Numbered from the stretch's first letter, positions 32,387 through 45,150 are shown. The stretch is DNA of 64,000 nt from Calycina herbarum (GCA_001414485.1 LLEY01000210.1:1-64000); one strand, 5' to 3'. Notes: generated by a model not told the origin, from the letters alone. Program-made: numbers and translations.

Positions 32387-33417
32387 TTAGGTTTGCTTTT
32401 GAGGTTGTTACTTAAATGAGTAATTGAGTAAGTGAGGTCAAAAATCCCAAAATAGGCAACTGACCTTGGCGAGGATTCATTGGTCAGGATCAAGGGACTC
32501 AGATCATTGGTGGGGTATTTTCTGGTGGAATAAGTAAGCTTGATTTTGTCCAGGCTACGATCTAGCCGTTGGTACTTTGAAAAGAATGCGGCAAATAAGC
32601 AGCAGATTTTATAAATAACTGCAGTAACTACTAAGCTCCAGAGCAATGAACTTGTGTTCTAAAGGCACATTGGAAGCTTTTCTGCTATAGACACTGCTTC
32701 TGAGAGTTGTTTTCCGTGGCTAAAACGTTCTTAGGAGCGGGAAAGTCTCCACCGCAGTTCTGTCCAGGTGCTATATATACACTCAAAGGTTTACCACTCT
32801 CATGACTTTAAACATGAACAATGAAATGGCACAGGTAGTAATTTGAAGAATTTGAAATATGTAAAAAGTCCAGCTGCTAATCGAACAAATGAACAAGAAA
32901 CCCCAGATTTTAATCTTACACCAGTTAACTCCAGGCCCAAAGAAAGAATCAAAGACTATATCAAGTCCATCTGCACAAGCCTACCACCTCCATCGCAATA
33001 TTTGTGCTGGCGATTTGAAGGGAGAATTCCTCCCATAATATAGAACAAGATCACCCCTGAATGAACCGCCGGTAACATATATGGACTGACGAGAAATGGA
33101 ATTCGTGGATGGGAAGAGGCGATTCGCAAGAGACATTTGGGTATCATTTGGAAAAAATATAGACAATCTCCACTATTTCCAGCTTACTTGGATTTGCTTG
33201 AGGAGGTTCGGGAAAACCTGGGGAAGAAACACGTCAGCATAGAAATTAAAAATTGGCGGGCAACTAAAAAGAAAGCCGAATGCTGCTGACACGCGATCAC
33301 GCCAGATGTAGAAACACATTCGCAGCTCCCCCCGCATCCCCATTTCTTTGCTTTGGGCACGAGCAAGAGGCAGCACCCAGTATATGATTCAGAGCTGAAG
33401 ACTGGGAGATCAATTAC
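32387..33417. other. Gene-free intergenic stretch
   Basis: It contains the HET gene promoter at its left end and the 3' side of the small membrane protein gene at its right end. A GTGAGT follows the stop region near 33416, so an additional downstream exon of that gene cannot be fully excluded. No other feature was recognised. Confidence 0.45.
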
Positions 33418-33833
33418 TCACGGTTTTCTGGATTCCATCTTGGCATCCTTTTGCGCCTCCTGGTTCCAAAGGCGACTCTTATATCCTGGGAATGTGCTCA
33501 AATTCCACGCCTTGACCATAAAGCTCTGTGTATTATCGACGTAGTTCTCATTTTTCAGCTCCTTAACCCCGACCTTGACTCCATCCTTTGTAAATACGAC
33601 GTTCTTAGATTGCATCTTATCGGAGGCCGCATGGGATATGTTTTGGACGGAGAGGTAGATGTGGTAACCAACGAAGGCGCATATGCCCAAGAAGATCAGG
33701 AAGAAGATGAGAGGAAGGGATTTCCTGGCAGAATTATTAGTATCTTGCTCCGCAGGTAAAGGGGGTTATGTATTTACACAAAAGCTGATTGGGGTGGTGG
33801 GGGAGGCTTCGGTGTTGATCGTCCCCAGGCCAT
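33418..33833 (-). CDS. Small single-pass membrane protein, conserved fungal type
   Basis: Two exons, 33833-33778 and 33724-33418, give 120 residues. The 53-nt intron has a GTAAAT donor, an ATACTAATAA branch point and a GCCAG acceptor. The N-terminus is short and proline-rich (MAWGRSTPKPPPPPQ). One transmembrane helix follows (LPLIFFLIFLGICAFVGYHI, about 22-41), then a hydrophilic domain with FTKDGVKVGVKELKNENYVD and a YKSRLW motif. The pattern is familiar from small uncharacterised ascomycete membrane proteins, but I know no function. The strongly negative-to-basic C-terminal tail is probably cytosolic or luminal; orientation is not certain. Confidence 0.68.
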
Positions 33834-36793
33834 TTTGATTGCTGATCTTCAAGTGTTGGTAATTGGTAAATGTCGCAGACAGCGTTGAAGTTGGTTGATG
33901 GAAAGAAAGGAAGAGGATTAGAGAATTGAAAAGGAGAGGACCCTGTTGGAAGGAAGGATGGATGTTGGAGGAAGGCTGAGGCTTAGGGGAATAATAAAAT
34001 GGCCACATGCAAATAGATTGTGAACCTTCAGGGTTGTCGGGCTGAGTGAATGTGCACGTGATCTAGGAAGTGGAGTACTCATGGGTGCACTGGCCAATAG
34101 TTTCTCGTCTTGAATTTATAAATAGAAACGAAGAAAGTAAAAGGTGAAGTGAAAACAAAAGCTAACACTTCAAGATTAATTATTCACATTCAGGCCTTTG
34201 ACTAATCACGTTTTTGACTCACTCATGTTCCCTTACCTAGTTAAGTAAAACTACAAACTTCGTGTGTCCATAGCTCCTGCCGTACGTGAAGGTTCTCTAT
34301 TTACCTAGATTATCTTGGACATTTGAAATAAGAAGAAGTGCTCTGAAGTTTTAGAATAATTGTCTACTCTAGATAAAGAAAACAACAAGAGCCAGGTAGG
34401 CAGGTATGATGCTGAAACATTTACTGTCATTTCTATTTTCTATTTTCTACCATGGTCGTCCCTCTGACCAACTCTCTGGAACCTCAGATACGAGATCTAT
34501 GATGACATATGAGATGCCAAAAATGCAATGGTATAGCAACTCTGTTTATGCCTCGAAATCAAGTTATAGGATTTGGGGGAAAACCAAACACCTTTCTGGT
34601 AAAGCAACGGCTCTGGCGGTTGCTGAAATTGATACCTTTATGCATTTTTCAAACCACCATTCATTGCAAATCGTGAAATAAATGTGATAGTGACGTTAAA
34701 GTTGAAAGCCGGCGCTACACAAAGAAACTTCGGAGTCGGATGGATATATGCAAGTATTAAGTACCTTGTGAACTCCGGGTAGGGATGAGTTGAGACGAGA
34801 TGGTCAAACAAGTCCTAAACGACGGCTCTTCCCCTCCATCTGATCACAACCTTCTTCACAGATCACATTGCATGAACCCCCCGGGCAGCTAGGAAAAACC
34901 TTCCTTCCGAGTCTTGGAACGGATGCTTATTCCGAAAGTTGTATTGGTGCAGAGATGTTGATACCCGAGTACACATTTCTTCCGAATTTTTCTCTCTCTT
35001 TCAGATGTTGATCTCTCCAACGGCCTAGAATGTGCCAAATTGGGACGGTATTTGGTGCGACGTACCTGATTTGGAATTTCAGGTACGGATGGTCCCTCTC
35101 GTGCTACCCCAGATGCCGTGGTCAGGGCAATACGGGGAAAGAGACCTGCTCCTTTCGATCCTCTTCTCTTTCGAGTTTGGGGTCCGTGAAGTGGGAGTGG
35201 AAAAGGTTGATGGCGTCGAATAATAGCCACAAGATCACACGGGAGATAGGGTGAGGGATCAAATACATTGAAAGGCTGAAAAATGTTGGTACTTTGATAA
35301 TTTGGTTGGGTGTCGTTCCTGGAATCTGCAGAGTAATATAGAAGCAACACTTGGTCACATCTGGGGGACCACTCATGAAACCGTCCCTTTCGTGAAACAG
35401 GCGCCTTTGGCTTGAAGGGTGGCATCTACGGGGTTATTCGTGAGCTATTTTGATGGATGTGACTTTGCAAAATGGGGATTGAGGGGGCTATGAGAGGAGA
35501 ATGTGATGGGTATTCGGCGCTTAACGATGAAAGGAGGTCGACCTCCTCCCGTGATGGTTGTCTTACCCTGTTAGTTCCCCCTGATACGCTGGATGAGAGC
35601 TCAAGGCAACCCATACAACCCCCAAAGAAAGTGACAACACCAACGCGGCTGCACACACAGAACCTCGGGGCCCGTAAGCTCGCTAGGGAGAGGGGTACAG
35701 GTACTTATCCCAGGAGTCATTGTCCGAGTTACAGCTAACCTCTAAGCTGTTAGAGGACAAGAGGTACATTTACATCGTGGACTCTTGTACTTCCTCTTCC
35801 TCTTTCCATCCTTTACCAGACATCGCAACCTCGATTCCGATCTCCTTACTCGATTGGTATTGCAACTTCGAGTCTTCTCAAGTCACTGGCAAACTATAAC
35901 TCCCTTCTGCAACCACCAAATCCTTGTAGCGGGGCATTTTCAACGTCAGTCTGGAACACAGAGCAGACTTCATACTGTCTAAAGGTATGATTCCCAATTT
36001 CGCAACAGTATTCATGATCAGAGGAAGATGCGCCTGTAGACTGCCAGCTTCAGTCATTTGCTCGAGTATCATGGTTCTGAGCAAATGCTTAGGGGGATCT
36101 CTCGAAGCTCTAGACTTCGCAGATTCTAATTGAAGGAACAGAACAAAGAAAACAAAAGCTGACAGATATTTTGACTTAGAAGACTTCTTCACTTTCACAA
36201 GCTGCCAATACATATTATACATCTGAAAGAGGCCCAAGACCGCTCTGCTCGAGTCCCGGTCCATATTTCAGAGCTGCGACAGCCCAACCTTCCTGACACT
36301 GACAAGGCCGAGCGCGCAAAAGTTGACCTTGCCAAAGAAACGACCGCCAGCCTCCTCAAAGAAACATCGCCGGTATTCTGTATTGACCAACTCGACATTG
36401 CACTTGCAATCCGAACGCGGCCGTCAGTTTTATCAATATATTTATATACCACACGATAAGAGATTGTGGAGTGATCTTGCTGTTACAGACAGGGCTCCAG
36501 AAAGGAGATTCGGAAGCCGCATAGAAAGTTGCCGGGTGCTTTGACGCTAAAGGAAGCTCTGCACTGCAGCCATCGCTCCCTCTCCACTGGTAACAGGAAA
36601 CAACAAAGAATCCTGCGCTCACTCCCATCGCACCTCGCCTTGCACACTTCCCCGAATCCCCTCGATTATTCACTTGCCATAGCAAGTGTTCCTCTCCCGG
36701 CTACTGCATCTACTGTGCAGTCCTCGTCCGCCGGTCTCCCCCATTCCTCAACCCCGCATTCGACGCTGAGCCGTTGCTCGAGATAGCCTCACC
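33834..36793. other. 3-kb region upstream of the MAP kinase gene
   Basis: No gene is firmly supported. A 178-codon minus-strand frame (34889-35425, MPPFKPKAPVSRKGRFHEW start) is the longest, but it has no recognised domain and is treated as doubtful. The last 500 bases before 36794 are C/T-rich and likely hold the leader and promoter of the MAP kinase. Confidence 0.4.
34889..35425 (-). CDS. Doubtful hypothetical open frame
   Basis: An uninterrupted minus-strand frame of 178 codons starting MPPFKPKAPVSRKGRFHEWS. The composition is basic and proline-rich with no recognisable domain, signal or membrane segment. It is long for chance but lacks any family match I can name. It may be the first exon of a small gene or non-coding. 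Confidence 0.2.
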   Translation of the reverse strand: MPPFKPKAPVSRKGRFHEWSPRCDQVLLLYYSADSRNDTQPNYQSTNIFQPFNVFDPSPYLPCDLVAIIRRHQPFPLPLHGPQTRKRRGSKGAGLFPRIALTTASGVAREGPSVPEIPNQVRRTKYRPNLAHSRPLERSTSERERKIRKKCVLGYQHLCTNTTFGISIRSKTRKEGFS

Positions 36794-38164
<1,371 letters not shown>

Positions 38165-38728
38165 GCGATTTATTAATAAATCTACACTCTTGCTTTTTGC
38201 GATTGCTAGTTACGAAGGCCATTTTTGGTTGAAACGGTTCCTCATCTAGTACAGCCAATATATTTGAGCCTCGTTTGCAAACTACAAGCCAGCTTTGTCT
38301 CATCGCCTACAAAAAGATCTGGATCAAGGAAAGGTTGGCTTATGGCCAACACAAATTTCCAAATCGTATACAAGAGGAGTTTTTCTTATTGCATACGATG
38401 GGGCTGGTATTGAATGATTGTTTTTTTCGTGCACAATGTTGGGAGGACTTCGAATGATCAGCACGGAACCTTTTCTGGGAATAGGAACTTAGTTATATGA
38501 AGGCATGAGATCATGATCGTTCTTGTTGCAAGCCCGGTGTTGGATTTTTTTTGCTCCGTCTGGTATGTCCCCGCTTGTCTGCTTTTTTCCCTGGGACTCT
38601 GGAGGACATTGAAAACTGAATAGACGGCAATGCTTTTTTGAATGCTAAGAAAATAATTCATTATCTATTATATTTGGATGTGATGTTCATCGCTTGGGGT
38701 ATCTTTGATATTTCGTTAATCCATGACC
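38165..38728. other. Convergent intergenic region
   Basis: Lies between the MAP kinase stop and the RMI1 stop; contains both terminators. No other feature seen. Confidence 0.5.
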
Positions 38729-39478
38729 TCAACGCCCGCCTTCGATAGGTGGAGCTCCCACTGCCTCTCTCAACCTATTCTCCCTACCTTCTTTCCAAGC
38801 CTTATCAACAGCCTCGATCTTTCCTCCTAGCACAGTGACAAAGTCTGGCTCTAATAGTACCATTCCCCTTGCGACTTTCACACCTTTCTTCAACATGACC
38901 TTGCAACCAATATTCATTCCCGGCGGATAACACAATTTCTCCACCCTCTTAAGCTCAAATCCATATACCTTCTGCCCCTTACAATCCTGCAACAAGATTT
39001 TAAAAGGTCCACTATATCTCTGTTGCGCAGCTGGTGTCGCAGCCGTAGGAGGGAACTGCGTAGCTTGTGTAGAATCCTCCGGTGGTGTAGGTAGTACCCT
39101 AATGACCTCTCTCCCCCTTGTCGTCTCCCCTTTCCTCTCGCTTTCCAATGCTTCGACCAGATCCCATTTACTTCGTGAAAGATCTTCAATATCGAGTATT
39201 TGGCATGGTGTATCGGTAGATAGGGAGCTCGCTTTCACGGTGGCGGACGTTATGTTTGGTGGGAAGGAGGGGGTTTGTGAGTAGAGGATGTTGGGGTTTG
39301 TTATGTCTGCGGAGAGGAGACGGAGGCGGGTTGTTGCTAGGAGGGAGGAGAGCGGTGGGAGTCGGCCGGAGGAGGGTGTGAGGATTGGGTGGAGGAAGAG
39401 GAGGGATGGTTGAGGGAGACCAGCTTGGAGGAGGGCGGTGGTTAGCTGGTGGGGGGTTGTTGTTGGTGGTTGATTCAT
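38729..39478 (-). CDS. RMI1: RecQ-mediated genome instability protein 1 (RMI1)
   Basis: A single exon of 249 residues. The N-terminal ~70 residues are the hydrophobic/Thr-rich DUF1767-type helical region. The OB-fold follows at about 155-235: YSGPFKILLQDCKGQKVYGF, ELKRVEKLC, PPGMNIGCKVMLKKG and VKVARGMVLLEPDFVTVLGG. RMI1 is the OB-fold subunit of the Sgs1/BLM-Top3-Rmi1 dissolvasome, which removes double Holliday junctions. The fungal form is short, as here. It is divergent from VPS51 across 382 bp. Confidence 0.85.
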   Translation of the reverse strand: MNQPPTTTPHQLTTALLQAGLPQPSLLFLHPILTPSSGRLPPLSSLLATTRLRLLSADITNPNILYSQTPSFPPNITSATVKASSLSTDTPCQILDIEDLSRSKWDLVEALESERKGETTRGREVIRVLPTPPEDSTQATQFPPTAATPAAQQRYSGPFKILLQDCKGQKVYGFELKRVEKLCYPPGMNIGCKVMLKKGVKVARGMVLLEPDFVTVLGGKIEAVDKAWKEGRENRLREAVGAPPIEGGR

Positions 39479-39860
39479 TTTGAGGAGTTGTGTTGTAGAA
39501 TACCCTTATGGGTGCCCTTCCGGGGCTCGACGGTTGTGGTATTTTACCTTTCGTGAAATAATTGAGATTACTTAACTTCTTTCTAGCTCCAATTACACCC
39601 TGCTTTATGTTAATTGTGGGTGGCCATTGGTTTGAAGGTTGAATGTGAGGTTGTGAAGAAAGGATCTTGAGAAGTGGAGAGTCTCGGAGCCTTGCTCACA
39701 GCCTCGCCAGCCTTCCTTCCCCAGATTTCAAGCTCGACACCTTTCAACAATCAACAACCCACCTCCTTCCAAGCTCACAACATCACAGCACCACTTCATC
39801 AAACAATGCAATCTTTTAATTTATAGCCGACTCGAAACCTACATACGTTATCCCCAAAAA
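39479..39860. promoter_or_regulatory. Shared divergent promoter of RMI1 and VPS51
   Basis: The 382 bp between the two start codons must drive both genes. C- and A-rich leader-like sequence precedes the VPS51 start. No specific factor site is claimed. Confidence 0.5.
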
Positions 39861-40745
39861 ATGTCAACAATAGCATCCCCCCGCGAGTCCTCAGTCAACG
39901 GTCGTCGAGTCCCTCATAACGCAACCCCAACCTCATCCTCGCGCCCCTCCCTCGAAATAATCCGTTCCACATCCGCCTCCCCAGTTCCCTCTCAGCAGCC
40001 CAAAAAAGCCAATCGCGCCGCCCTCCGCGAATACTACAACCTCAAAGCCTCTCAATCCACCGCTATCCCCGGGTCCTCACCCTCTCACGCCGATACCCTC
40101 AGCGAAACCTCCTCAATCCACGACACCTCCGATGTACAAACCTCGCCCCTAGACTCCCCTTCTTTCAACGCGGAAACCTATACCAAACATGTTCTGGAAA
40201 CACAGCCGCTTTCCGAGTTGTTGAGGACGTATAATGGGATATTGACGGATATTAGGGCGTTGGATGCGGAGAAGAAGGCGTTGGTTTATGATAATTATAG
40301 TAAACTTATTGCTGCTACGCAGACTATTAGGAAGATGAGGGATCATATGGGGAAGGATAATCCGGTGGCTAAGGAGCTGGATCCGAAAATACGAGGGATC
40401 TATCGGAAAGCTGTTGATATACGAGGGGAGTGGAGAGAAGGGGTTGAGGAGATGAGTGAGGGGGAACGGGAAGCTGTTAAGGAGAGGGAGAGGAGGAGGA
40501 AGGTTGTTGAGAGGGTGCTGGATACGCCGGAACGGATAAGGTGGCTTGTTGGGGAGGGGAAGAATGAGGAGGCTAGGAGTACGTGGGCGCATACTTCGAG
40601 GTTGTTAGAGAGGTGGAGGGAGAGGGGTGTTGGTGGAGATGATGTGCTGGATTGCATTGAGGATGGGGAGGCGGCTCTGAGGGGCGAACCAGCGGGTGAG
40701 AAGAGTTGGGTTAATATTAAGGCTAAGAAGCAATCGAAATCATGA
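39861..40745 (+). CDS. VPS51: VPS51/VPS67-family subunit of the GARP tethering complex
   Basis: A single exon of 294 residues. A Ser/Thr/Pro-rich N-terminus (1-50) precedes the Vps51 domain: NRAALREYYNLK, then YTKHVLETQPLSELLRTYNG, ILTDIRALDAEKKALVYDNY and SKLIAATQTIRKMR (about 105-165). The rest is charged and helical. Vps51 joins Vps52, Vps53 and Vps54 in the Golgi-associated retrograde protein complex, which tethers endosome-derived vesicles at the trans-Golgi through the SNARE Tlg1. The codon choice changes within the gene, from C-ending codons in the first ~100 codons to G/T-rich ones later, without any break in the frame. Confidence 0.88.
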   Translation: MSTIASPRESSVNGRRVPHNATPTSSSRPSLEIIRSTSASPVPSQQPKKANRAALREYYNLKASQSTAIPGSSPSHADTLSETSSIHDTSDVQTSPLDSPSFNAETYTKHVLETQPLSELLRTYNGILTDIRALDAEKKALVYDNYSKLIAATQTIRKMRDHMGKDNPVAKELDPKIRGIYRKAVDIRGEWREGVEEMSEGEREAVKERERRRKVVERVLDTPERIRWLVGEGKNEEARSTWAHTSRLLERWRERGVGGDDVLDCIEDGEAALRGEPAGEKSWVNIKAKKQSKS

Positions 40746-40877
40746 TACCCTTTTGGGAGCGACCAAACCTGGTTCCAGAAGCACCGTGTGATTAAGGACT
40801 GACTGCTGATACAAGATTCCCTTTGCTCTAGACGCCAATGCCAGCAACTTCAATTTTACCATTCGAGGAATAAGCCC

Positions 40878-42360
40878 TTACCAGCCTTCATCGCCAGTCA
40901 TAACCAGTGAGTAGGGATCACAATCAACCTCACTAACATCAATCTTCCACTCCTCTCCCTTACCAATATCCCCGCTCTTCCTCAACTCCTCAACTTCCTC
41001 AGTCACCGCTCCAGTCAACTTCCCGACTATGCTCTTTCTGAAGAACCCTCTCTCACTATTACTGTGAAAAGTAGTAATCACACACTTCCCCTTCTCTATA
41101 GCAGCCAAAGCTTCATGGTGACTTAATTCCCCCGTAAACAACAAATCCACGTCGAGATTGTTAAGCATAGAACCACCTGAGCCCGCACAGATCCCAATTG
41201 ATGAGATAGGAATTGATGGTTTATCGGTGATATTTTGCGGTGTAGCGACAGACATTCCTTTGAGCTCTGTATGCTTTGTGATATTACGAACGATTGAGCC
41301 TAGAGTTTGGGGTGTAGAGAAACGGAGAATTCGCCCGTAACCTGCTGTTTCGAAGCATGTTGGGACGGGAGTCTTGAGAGGTGTGATGTTTGTACGTCTA
41401 GATGTTTTTGGTTACAGGTGATTTCTTAATTTGAAGGGAGTGAAGGGGACATACGTGCTAGATCCTAAGTCTGAGAAGATATCTGCTAGCCAGTCGTTTA
41501 GACCTCCTGTTGCGGCGTCGACAGCTGTGTGGGGGCAGTAAACGCTGATTCCTTCTTGGGCTAGACGGAGGAGGGTTGTGGTTTGGGTGTCGGCTTGGGT
41601 GAGGGATTTGAGGCCGCGGAAGATTATTGGGTCTGTGGAGGGTTTGGGTTAACATGGGCTGAAATTTGATATAGGTATGAGTCGTCTTGAAAAGAATTGA
41701 TGAGAATCCAAGGACGAATTATGGGGATAGAGATTGAAAATGGGAGTGTATCAGGCTAGAAAAACTTGTAGTATACTGCTATGGGAGGCAAAGTATGATT
41801 GGAAGAAGCAGAGCAAACGTGTAAAACAAGAACACCCATCCCCAAGAACAAGATACCCAAAAACAGTGGTAATGGAATCAGATCCAATCGTTCCCATTCC
41901 CGGCGTACAAATCAATTGAAATGGAATGAGAAAAAGAAAACTCAGAATAACTCACGATAAGCAATAATGATGGAATCTCTCCTTCTGATAGCCTCGTCGG
42001 CGACAGCAGTCGTCAGATCTACAGTGACCAACGCGGAGTTTCTCAGATATCCGTGCTCTCTGAAAGGAGCCTCCAACAATACTATCAAATATTATCAGTC
42101 AGACTTCAATTTTCATTGCTGAATATGAGAGAGTACTTACACCCTGTATTATCGAAGCTTTTATCTGCTAGGGCTTCGGGGTATCTGTTTGGTATGTCAG
42201 TATGAATCTGTCTTTCTGAAGGCAAATATTAAGATATTAATTATCTAATTGGTGATATTGTTGCCTTGGGACACCAAGGGGAATGAACTCACACCTTCCT
42301 CATCGCAGCAACGACGGCCCGTGTAAAAGGCGCGACTTTTGGCTTAACATTTTCCGCCAT
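40878..42360 (-). CDS. NIF3: NIF3 family (GTP cyclohydrolase 1 type 2 / Ngg1-interacting factor 3 homologue)
   Basis: Five exons (42360-42293, 42184-42141, 42081-41956, 41632-41455, 41397-40878) give 311 residues. Conserved blocks: YPEALADKSFDNTGLLLEAP, DSIIIAYHPIIFRGLKSL (metal-binding HxP), GISVYCPHTAVDAATGGLND (second metal-binding His/Asp), and the C-terminal DLLFTGELSHHEALAAIEKG and FHSNSERGFF. These are the residues that hold the di-metal centre of NIF3/YbgI proteins. The cellular reaction remains unsettled, and yeast Nif3 is partly mitochondrial. Intron 3 (41633-41955) is 323 nt, unusually long for this window; no other feature is evident inside it. Confidence 0.88.
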
Positions 42361-42637
42361 CTCCGCGCTCAAACTGAAAGTCTTCGTGAAATTTCGTTGA
42401 ATTAATGGTCGAGAGATAGAAGTACGGAGAATTGAGCGATGACCAAGCATACTCAATCCCTTGGTGTGGTTTGCTCAAGTCTAAATCTGGAAAAGGTGCG
42501 GTTCGTCCAAGTCAGGTTTAGCCGAGGTTTCCTCATTTTTCATTGGTCGATCGCCATCAAGTGGAGATATCCCCACATCTTCAAATTCTCTCAATCAATT
42601 TCTCAAATAAGATCGTTTAACTCCACAAAGCACAGAC

Positions 42638-42730
42638 GGGGAATTGGTTTAGTGGTATAATGTTCCCTTAGCATTGCTCATTCGGGCTTGTGAATGGGAG
42701 AGGTCGCGAGTTCGATTCTTGCATTCTCCA
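42638..42730 (+). tRNA. tRNA-Ala (anticodon AGC) with a 21-nt intron
   Basis: The acceptor arms GGGGAAT and ATTCTCC pair throughout, including a G3:U70 wobble, the universal alanine identity element; discriminator A at 42730. The anticodon stem is TTCCC/GGGAG, with loop TT-AGC-A followed by an intron (42674-42694) and then T. The T arm is GCGAG/CTTGC around TTCGATT. The intron sits one base 3' of the anticodon, as in all nuclear tRNA introns. The mature tRNA is 72 nt. A T-run terminator follows. Confidence 0.9.
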
Positions 42731-42736
42731 TAATAG

Positions 42737-42747
42737 TTTTCTTTTTT
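42737..42747 (+). terminator. RNA polymerase III terminator of tRNA-Ala
   Basis: TTTT at 42737-42740 followed by a six-T run, 7 bases after the tRNA end, a standard Pol III stop. Confidence 0.75.
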
Positions 42748-43700
42748 AAGTTTTTATTTTTGCACCATCGAGCGTTTGTGGGGGGTTTTCTTTTGCGTCG
42801 GCGGCTCATGGTGGATCTGGGCAAAAAGAGAAGCCTCTCTTTCTTATGAGTTACGAGGGGAACAGGTTTCAACATCTACACTTTCCTCTTTCAAGTACTT
42901 CTACTAATCCGGTGTCTTAGTCATACTTAATCTGGAGCAGTCCTTTTTTGAATTCGAGACTGAATAAAGCCACTAGAGCTTAGAAAAGAATAAGCAGTGA
43001 TTCACTTACCGACAAGATTGCTGAATACATCTCAATCCAGTGTACTTCTAGCATGATCAAGTACATACTGTAGAAGTGTAAGAAGTCATTGTAGCATCAT
43101 TTGATGAATTACGCTAAGGAGGTTTTCTCAGCTCTCTCTATTCCTTTTTCACAAACCACGTATCTTCATTCGTTTATTATTATTTCTTAAAATAAAAAAA
43201 TATAGAAGAATGAAAATATATCATTGAACTTCTGACTGCTATTCTTTTCAAGTTATTTTATCTTCGCTTGAAACGTCTCGTAATATCATTCTTTTTTTAT
43301 TATTCTTCGAAATAGATAGGAAAACAACGCTAATCTAAGACACTTGCAAGTATTACTCTTCTCAGAGTCTGTTTAATTGTTTGGCTTGTCTTAGTAACTT
43401 CATTTGTCGAATGCTTTTCTCTCAAACTGGTAGAAGAATCAAGATAATAAAATACATTACTTGATTTAGGAGCACAGCGAAAAACGGCGCTGTTAACATT
43501 GAATACGATGGTCCTAGGCCGGTTGCAATGGTTCGGGCAAGAGTAGCTGGTCCTTCTTCGTTCTCTGGTGCGTCTCCCAAGCTGGCCACACGCTCTTCTG
43601 CCAATTGAGCATTGGCTCTCGCAGTCTCGAGCTCCTGGCGATGGGTGTTCAATGCCGTCTTAGCCCCATTCTACTAATTCTCTTTCTTGTATCTGCCGAA
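42748..43700. other. AT-rich intergenic stretch after tRNA-Ala
   Basis: No gene is supported. A minus-strand frame at 43422-43652 reads with a coiled, charged start (RQELETARANAQLAEERVAS) and may be another decayed fragment. It has no partner exons that I can establish. Confidence 0.4.
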
Positions 43701-44296
43701 TTACTTCCTATATTCAAAAGTGAATAACCTTTGGAGTCAAATTCGCTTTGGGAACAGGGAGATGACTGATTTGGATGATATGAGGTCAAAAATGATGTTG
43801 TATACTTGTGCTATCAATGTTTTTGTGAACTTACTTTCTATAGGTTCTCAAGGCAGGGTGGAAGAATACGTGTACAGGCAAGGCACGGAGATCCTTCAAT
43901 AAGACATTCTTTGAATTGGATTGTGGCTTCTTTATCCTCACGCAATAAGGGGTCCGTACTATCAGCTTATGCGGATGATGATACTTCTGCCTGGAAATAA
44001 TTGAGCCGAGAGCTTGTTGAGAAAGGACACGCGAGTAGTGTCGTTAAAAACAACAAAGGTGCTATTGTGAGATACGTCGAGAAACTTGGGAATAGAGGTA
44101 TTTTGGATGAAATAGAGCCTCTAAAAGAAGAATCTCTACCCCCTAGTACAACACCAATCCCACCAGAAAGCTGCTTATCCTCATCAACTTTACCTCTCGA
44201 AGGAAAGAAGCCCAACCCTCCATACGAGGCGGATATTGTTCCACCCACTTTAGATGTCACATTCGAATCCTTCATCGTGCAAGTAACTGGGTAGAC
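43700..44296 (+). pseudogene. Decayed fragment of a fungal STAND-type N-terminal domain protein
   Basis: The plus strand encodes, in two frames, a pattern frequent in fungal STAND/NLR-associated N-terminal regions: LWSQIRFGNREMTDLDDMRS, INVFVNLLSIGSQGRVEEYV, then LNWIVASLSSRN, VLSAYADDDTSAWK, LSRELVEKGHASSVV and YVEKLGNRGILDEI. The frame shifts at about 43900, and a TAA at 43998-44000 interrupts the second part. The true N-terminus (MSFGF-type) and any C-terminal domain are missing. It is therefore a truncated, non-functional relic. The family is recognised from repeated conserved blocks and not from a named domain, so that part is less sure than its broken state. Confidence 0.65.
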
Positions 44297-45071
44297 GTGT
44301 CCAAGACTAGTATTCTTTCATCACGAACTTAGCTTCGCATTCTTCCAGGTGTCGACATATTATCCTTGCTCTGTTTTTAACTCCCGTGTCGCTTTACTTC
44401 GTAGTAAGTAGACTCCGTCAAACGAGTAAACCTAAAGAGGAAGCAACAAAACAGGCTGAAAGGGCTTTAGAGTATTAAGCGAGATCAGAAGGGTTTCTTT
44501 GTTTTCAATTATGGAGGTTCCAAGACCTCGAAAAATATTACGCAGTATTTAGAAGGCAGATTGTGGTTGCAGATTGAAGTTGAGCAAGGCAACGGGGGTC
44601 CGATGACAATGATAATGTTGGGTAATGAAGTTTGAGTTATGAGAGAGGCATCTGAAAGGGAAGAGAAAATGTTCTTATAATGACTTGTATTGAAAGTATA
44701 ACAAATCAAAGTAAGAGTAGGTGTTCAAGAGTAATGCCCGCTGCTCTTACAAGCCGCTGCTCTCCGCCCTCTGACAACCAGTTTTGCCATATGAGTCCAA
44801 AGAATGGGAAAAGAGGGGTAGATGGCACGTGAGTGGCCGTAATCTTGTAGCTTACTCGTAGCTTACACACGAAGAGTCAGAGAAAGAAATTCCCCCCAAC
44901 CTCCTGAAATAACCCCCCTTTTCGATTATCCCAACCCCCTTAAGTACACGACCTAGCAAAATAAGGAATCCGTTCGTTCCTTCCCAAGCAATGAAACCGT
45001 AAACCGTAAATCATAAACGCAATATGTTCCGAGATAAAAAGTATTCCAAAAGAGGAAGAAAAGAAATACGA
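44297..45071. other. Intergenic region
   Basis: No gene is supported between the relic and the damaged tRNA copy. No repeat was recognised. Confidence 0.5.
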
Positions 45072-45150
45072 TGGACTTGCAGGGAATCGATGGACCACCC
45101 CATCCACATTATAATGCTAAGGGGGTAGTGTACCACTAAACCACAAGCCC
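45072..45150 (-). pseudogene. tRNA-Ala-like sequence with a damaged T arm
   Basis: On the minus strand the acceptor arms GGGCTTG and CAAGTCC pair fully, again with G3:U70. The D-arm region (GTTTAGTGGTA) and an anticodon loop TT-AGC-A followed by a roughly 12-nt intron-like insert match tRNA-Ala(AGC). The 5' half of the T stem is missing by about 4-5 bases: the loop and 3' strand TCGATT-CCCTG remain but have no pairing partner. Without the insert the molecule would be about 67 nt. This damages the B box and the fold, so it is probably a pseudogene, although a T-run lies downstream. Confidence 0.6.

Noticed and set aside
34406..34681. Possible small secreted protein with a hydrophobic start
   Set aside because: The N-terminal hydrophobic run is short, there are almost no cysteines and nothing else supports a gene.
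40149..40592. 147-codon minus-strand frame
   Set aside because: Antisense shadow of VPS51, proline/leucine-rich because the sense strand is rich in GAG and AGG codons.
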